Positions 4,549 through 7,583 of a DNA stretch of 7,583 nucleotides are shown one piece after another (within the stretch, counting starts at the first letter, position 1; the number at the start of each line of letters is the position of its first letter). Location of the stretch: positions 1 through 7,583 of the forward strand of contig DVOB01000018.1 of assembly GCA_018713975.1 (NCBI GenBank). The letters run 5' to 3'. The translations under genes and the position numbers were made by a program. The notes beneath the pieces were generated by a model. The model searched no databases. It saw only the letters and a list, made by a program, of their open reading frames with translations, and was not told the DNA's origin. The DNA comes from Lentihominibacter excrementipullorum. Lineage in GTDB: Bacteria; Bacillota; Clostridia; Peptostreptococcales; Anaerovoracaceae.

Positions 4549-7048
4549 AGTCGAGAACAGAAAGGTGACCGGTGAGGTAGCCCGGGCCACCTACAGGGCT
4601 AATGTGAAACGCAACATTCTGATCATCTTCGCCATCATGCTGACGACCCTCCTGATCGCGGTGGTGATCGCCGTAGGAACGAGCTACTGGGAAGCCGTGT
4701 CTCAGCGGCAGATACAGATGGAGGGGATGGACTACGATATCGCGTTGACGGAGCCCAGGGACGACCAGGTGAAGGAGATACGCTCCATGGAAAACGTCAG
4801 GTATGCGGGAGTCGCCGTGAAGTGCGCGATAGTGGAGAAGTATGAAGACAGGACTCTGGACAAGACCAGGCTGTACTGGCTCGATGAGACGTGTTGGGAA
4901 AAGCAGACTGTTCCGGCTCTGGAAAAATACGGAGGCCGGTATCCGCAGGCCGAAAGCGAGATAATGATGAGCACTGCCGCATTGAAAGCCATGGGGATAG
5001 AGAAGCCTCATACAGGCATGGAGCTGCCGATGGCTTACTTCACGCTGGCGGAGGGAAGTGAGGGAGCGCTTTTGCACGGAAATTTCACCCTCTCGGGATG
5101 GTATACCGACTACAGCGGCAGCATGAGAGGATATGTGTCGCGGGATTTTTTCGAAACCACAGGCGCGAAGCAGACGGATTTTACCCAGGGTTCGCTGAAA
5201 ATAACATTGGAAAATCCGCTGTATTCCGAGGCAGATATCATACGGATGCAGAATGAGATAGATATGGACAACAGGCAGATAATCGAAGCGGATTACGATA
5301 CGGTGAGCAGCTTCTGCAAAACCGTGGCGTGTCTGGCGCTGCTGCTCCTGATGATTTTTGCCAGCGGCTATCTTTTCATATACAACGCCCTCTACATTTC
5401 CATCTCCAAGGATATCCGCTATTACGGCCAGTTGAAGACGATAGGGATGACCACAGGGCAGTTGAAGAGGATCGTCGTGTTTCAGGCCCTCTGGAACGCC
5501 GCGGCAGGTATACCTGTCGGGATCATAGCAGCGGCTGTCCTGTCAAAGGCTGTGATACCGGCCCTGCTTCACGCCGTCAACCCGGAGCTTTCCACAGACA
5601 GCAGCGGTCCGATGATAATATGGGCTCTGGCGGCTGCGGCAGTATTCGCATTCCTCACCAACATGACAGGCTGCAGGAAACCGGCTAAGATGGCAGGCGA
5701 GTGCTCGCCTGTGGAGGCCATGAAGTACGTCCCCGGCTCGTCCGCATCAGCGCGGCGCAGGCGCGGGAGGGAATCGGGCTCGGTGCCATCCATGGCTTTC
5801 CATAACGTGTTTCGCGACAGGAAACAGGCCGCCGTCATATTCGCTTCCTTCATCATCGCTATCTCCGTGTTCCTGGTGGTCAATGAGGTGATAAGGGAAA
5901 ACGACGCCAGGCTCATACTGAACGAAACCTCCACGTGCGATATCAGCTTCAGGAATGAGACGACGCTGGACGATGACAGGAGGCAACTCATCACCAAAGA
6001 GAAAATATCCGAGGTCGAAGCCATTGCCGGGGTGAAAGAGGTGAGGAAGGTGACCTCTGCGGAAATGGTGGTCCCTTATCAGGAACAGGTTTACGGTCGA
6101 TATTACCGGGAGCTTTATAAATCGCGATACAGCCCGGGAAACTACGAGAACGACATGGAAGCCTACAGGGCGGACCCATACGACGGCTCATTTACAGCCA
6201 GGTTCATCAGCGTCGATAAGGCGGGATTCGATGTTCTCAATGAAAGCCTGGGAGGCGTCCTTGACCGGAGCGATTTTAGGGATGGAAAGGTCGCGGCCGC
6301 GGCGAAGACGTTCACGGAAGGAGACGACGGGATACCCGGTAAGACGGTGCGGTTCTCACTGCCTGAAAGCAAGTCGCCGGAACAGGAACACGCCATTACG
6401 ATAGCGGCCGTAGGCGACATTTACAGCAACCCGGCCTATTTCGCGGGCGGTTACACCCCTGACCTCATCGTCAGCGAGAAGTATGCCTCTGAGCTGATGG
6501 GCGATAAACTTTTTACGGAACTGATCGAAGTGGAATACGACGAGCCCTTCTCCGCAGCCACGGAGAAAAAGGTGAAAGCCGTCTTCGCGGACGACAAGCA
6601 GATATCCTGTGAATCCAAGCTGGACAGATACTCGGAGATGAAGACGTCCGAAAACCAGATAAAAGTGCTGGGAGGCAGCCTGGGAGCTGTTATAGCGCTG
6701 CTGGCCGTGCTGAACTACATCAACATGATGGCTGCCAGCGTCCAGAACAGGTCGCAGGAACTGGCAACGCTGGAAAGCATAGGCATGACCACGAAGCAGA
6801 TCAGGAAGATGCTGAGGCTGGAAGGGCTGTGGTACGCGGCCGTTTCATCAGTCGTCTCGCTGGCAGTCGGCCTTCCGATGAGTTATATCGTCTTCAGAGG
6901 GATGAACGCCTACAGGATATCTTTCTCCGTGCCGTGGGTGATGGATCTGGTGCTGCTGGCGATCATATTCCTCATATGCGTGACGGCACCTGTAGTCGTG
7001 TACAGCAGGACCCAGCGGGGAAGCGTCATAGAGCGGCTGCGGCGATGA
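4541..7048 (+). CDS. FtsX/MacB-type ABC transporter permease, two homologous halves
   Basis: The 835-residue membrane protein forms the channel or mechanotransmission partner of the ATPase at 3865. I chose ATG 4541 because GGAGGT (4525-4530) lies 10 bases upstream; the frame is open to ATG 4469, but that part only overlaps the ATPase gene. Hydrophobic segments lie at about residues 24-46, 258-282, 316-340, 356-376, 429-450, 708-730, 762-785 and 799-822, giving eight helices. Two extracytoplasmic domains lie between helices 1-2 (about 210 residues) and 5-6 (about 255). The halves share a cytoplasmic motif: TIGMTTGQLKRI near 300 and SIGMTTKQIRKM near 747, each followed by a Leu-Trp that enters the next helix. 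BceB-type permeases have ten helices and one large loop, so this is a related subfamily. The context suggests defence against an antimicrobial peptide or cell-wall drug; the substrate is unknown. Confidence 0.94.
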   Translation: MLKVENRKVTGEVARATYRANVKRNILIIFAIMLTTLLIAVVIAVGTSYWEAVSQRQIQMEGMDYDIALTEPRDDQVKEIRSMENVRYAGVAVKCAIVEKYEDRTLDKTRLYWLDETCWEKQTVPALEKYGGRYPQAESEIMMSTAALKAMGIEKPHTGMELPMAYFTLAEGSEGALLHGNFTLSGWYTDYSGSMRGYVSRDFFETTGAKQTDFTQGSLKITLENPLYSEADIIRMQNEIDMDNRQIIEADYDTVSSFCKTVACLALLLLMIFASGYLFIYNALYISISKDIRYYGQLKTIGMTTGQLKRIVVFQALWNAAAGIPVGIIAAAVLSKAVIPALLHAVNPELSTDSSGPMIIWALAAAAVFAFLTNMTGCRKPAKMAGECSPVEAMKYVPGSSASARRRRGRESGSVPSMAFHNVFRDRKQAAVIFASFIIAISVFLVVNEVIRENDARLILNETSTCDISFRNETTLDDDRRQLITKEKISEVEAIAGVKEVRKVTSAEMVVPYQEQVYGRYYRELYKSRYSPGNYENDMEAYRADPYDGSFTARFISVDKAGFDVLNESLGGVLDRSDFRDGKVAAAAKTFTEGDDGIPGKTVRFSLPESKSPEQEHAITIAAVGDIYSNPAYFAGGYTPDLIVSEKYASELMGDKLFTELIEVEYDEPFSAATEKKVKAVFADDKQISCESKLDRYSEMKTSENQIKVLGGSLGAVIALLAVLNYINMMAASVQNRSQELATLESIGMTTKQIRKMLRLEGLWYAAVSSVVSLAVGLPMSYIVFRGMNAYRISFSVPWVMDLVLLAIIFLICVTAPVVVYSRTQRGSVIERLRR

Positions 7049-7139
7049 CGGCGGGGCCGGGGTAGCCGACGATACTGATGACAGCGCTGGCGGTGGCGCT
7101 GATGGCTCTGCCTTGCGTCACCGACCTCTCGCTGCTCGT

Positions 7140-7190
7140 TTTTCTCTGCTCAGATTGTCGCTGTTTGCTTTTCTCTGCCCGGATTATCGC
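7140..7190 (+). repeat. Two-copy imperfect tandem repeat, period 29
   Basis: The 22 bases at 7140-7161 recur at 7169-7190 with three transitions. Both copies begin TTTTCTCTGC and end TCGC. The two units are tandem at a 29-base period. A shorter piece of the motif (ATTATCGCCA) appears again near 7255. No function is evident; it could be decay of a small dispersed repeat. Confidence 0.6.
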
Positions 7191-7278
7191 CACTGGCCTG
7201 ATACAGGTACCTTCACGATAGAATAGCCGTATTTCAGCGGATTTTTGAAGCGGCATTATCGCCAAACCCATGATCGAT

Positions 7279-7339
7279 ATGCTGTCAGTATAGTTTTTGA
7301 GGGGTTTCGAGGCGAATACTATACTGGACAGCATTTTTT
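7279..7339 (+). terminator. Strong terminator with a 16-bp stem
   Basis: ATGCTGTC (7279-7286) plus AGTATAGT (7287-7294) pairs with ACTATACT (7318-7325) plus GACAGCAT (7327-7334). There are 16 base pairs with a single bulged G at 7326. The loop holds a further small stem, TTCG/CGAA (7306-7309 with 7313-7316), and a T-run follows at 7334-7339. It lies 230 bases beyond the permease stop and probably ends the transporter transcript. A stem this long could also be a mobile-element end or an RNA 3' end. Confidence 0.8.
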
Positions 7340-7465
7340 CGTATGGTCGCGATATTATGCCTCTGAAAATGGAGTAAAAACAGGGCTTTTTATCGTGGGC
7401 GTGGGTTTATTACCGGGTGGCGATATTTTAACTGTCTGGCAGTCTGCGATCAGGCAAATAATCTG

Positions 7466-7494
7466 TTGAAAAAGCCATTGCCATCATATATAAT
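7466..7494 (+). promoter_or_regulatory. Near-consensus sigma-A promoter
   Basis: TTGAAA (7466-7471), a 17-base spacer and a perfect TATAAT (7489-7494) form the best promoter in the window. Transcription should start near 7501. It points out of the window to the right, towards a gene or RNA whose body is not visible. No operator-like repeat overlaps the core elements. Confidence 0.82.
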
Positions 7495-7500
7495 GAATAA

Positions 7501-7583
7501 CGGCTCGGAGACGAGCCGATCACTTCCGAATAGAGAACCCGCCCTTCGCGGCGGCGACAGTTCGAAACCATCCTGTCGGAAAA
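7501..7583 (+). ncRNA. 5' end of a structured RNA or leader (truncated at window edge)
   Basis: The predicted transcript opens with CGGCTCG-GAGA-CGAGCCG (7501-7518), a perfect 7-bp stem capped by a GNRA-type GAGA tetraloop. A CCGCC/GGCGG stem with a CTTCGC loop lies near 7540-7554, and CGACAG (7555-7560) pairs with CTGTCG (7573-7578) around TTCGAAACCATC. No start codon with a ribosome-binding site occurs before the edge. The three consecutive stem-loops right after a strong promoter suggest a riboswitch-like leader or a small RNA. I compared it from memory with common riboswitch cores (TPP, FMN, SAM, lysine, glycine, c-di-GMP, T-box) and saw no match. Confidence 0.4.

Larger units (their letters stand above)
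7049..7465. other. Gene-free stretch after the permease
   Basis: About 420 bases downstream of the permease hold no frame with a Shine-Dalgarno site or protein-like composition. The base composition drifts from GC-rich (7049-7130) to more AT-rich. It holds a two-copy tandem repeat (7140-7190), a short motif ATTATCGCCA repeated near 7182 and 7255, and a strong terminator (7279-7339). A small AT hairpin, TAAAAA/TTTTTA (7375-7392), also occurs. The part up to 7339 may be a long 3' untranslated region of the transporter transcript. Confidence 0.5.

Noticed and set aside
3799..4590. Minus-strand frame of 263 residues opposite the ABC ATPase
   Set aside because: The + strand carries every ABC catalytic motif in order; the opposite frame is His/Gln/Arg-rich shadow sequence.
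3865..7048. Assignment of the transporter as BceAB proper
   Set aside because: The permease shows about eight helices in two duplicated halves instead of the ten expected of BceB, so no gene symbol is given.
7026..7334. Minus-strand open frame of 102 residues with a hydrophobic end
   Set aside because: Its start lies inside the long terminator stem, it has no ribosome-binding site, it covers the tandem repeat, and its composition is not protein-like.
7245..7469. Plus-strand open frame of 74 residues across the terminator
   Set aside because: It has a TTG start without a Shine-Dalgarno site and runs straight through a strong intrinsic terminator.

Overview
The window looks like ordinary chromosome from a moderately GC-rich member of the Bacillota, probably class Clostridia. 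This is inferred from strong AGGAGG-type Shine-Dalgarno sites, heavy use of AGG/AGA and ATA codons alongside CTG, sigma-A-like promoters, hairpin-plus-T-run terminators, and the protein families present. All complete genes lie on the + strand. No tRNA, rRNA, CRISPR array, integrase or transposase is visible.

Layout: the tail of an unidentified gene (to 137) ends in a clean intrinsic terminator (155-185). A gene-free stretch follows (186-643) with two operator-like inverted repeats of identical geometry, a candidate promoter overlapping the second, and a hairpin-rich leader. Next comes a three-gene cluster (644-1985): an XRE-type HTH protein with one C-terminal membrane helix, a 66-residue two-helix membrane protein, and a second XRE-type HTH protein with four membrane helices. 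The two HTH proteins look like membrane-tethered DNA-binding regulators.

An extended -10 promoter (1999-2007) starts a two-component system: an OmpR-family response regulator overlapped by a one-helix sensor kinase with no recognisable input domain, closed by a terminator (3732-3773). An inverted repeat with 7-4-7 spacing and a separate promoter then precede an ABC ATPase and an 835-residue FtsX/MacB-type permease. This resembles the antimicrobial-peptide sensing/detoxification modules of Bacillota (BceRS-BceAB, VanRS-like). In those systems the transporter reports the drug to a kinase lacking its own sensor, and the regulator induces the transporter promoter. The permease here has about eight predicted helices in two homologous halves rather than BceB's ten, so it is a relative and not BceB proper.

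The last 535 bases (7049-7583) contain no convincing gene. They hold a two-copy tandem repeat, a very strong terminator (7279-7339), and a near-consensus promoter (7466-7494) whose predicted transcript opens with a GNRA-type hairpin and further stem-loops before the window ends. That end is the best candidate for an undescribed structured RNA or riboregulatory leader, but it is cut off.
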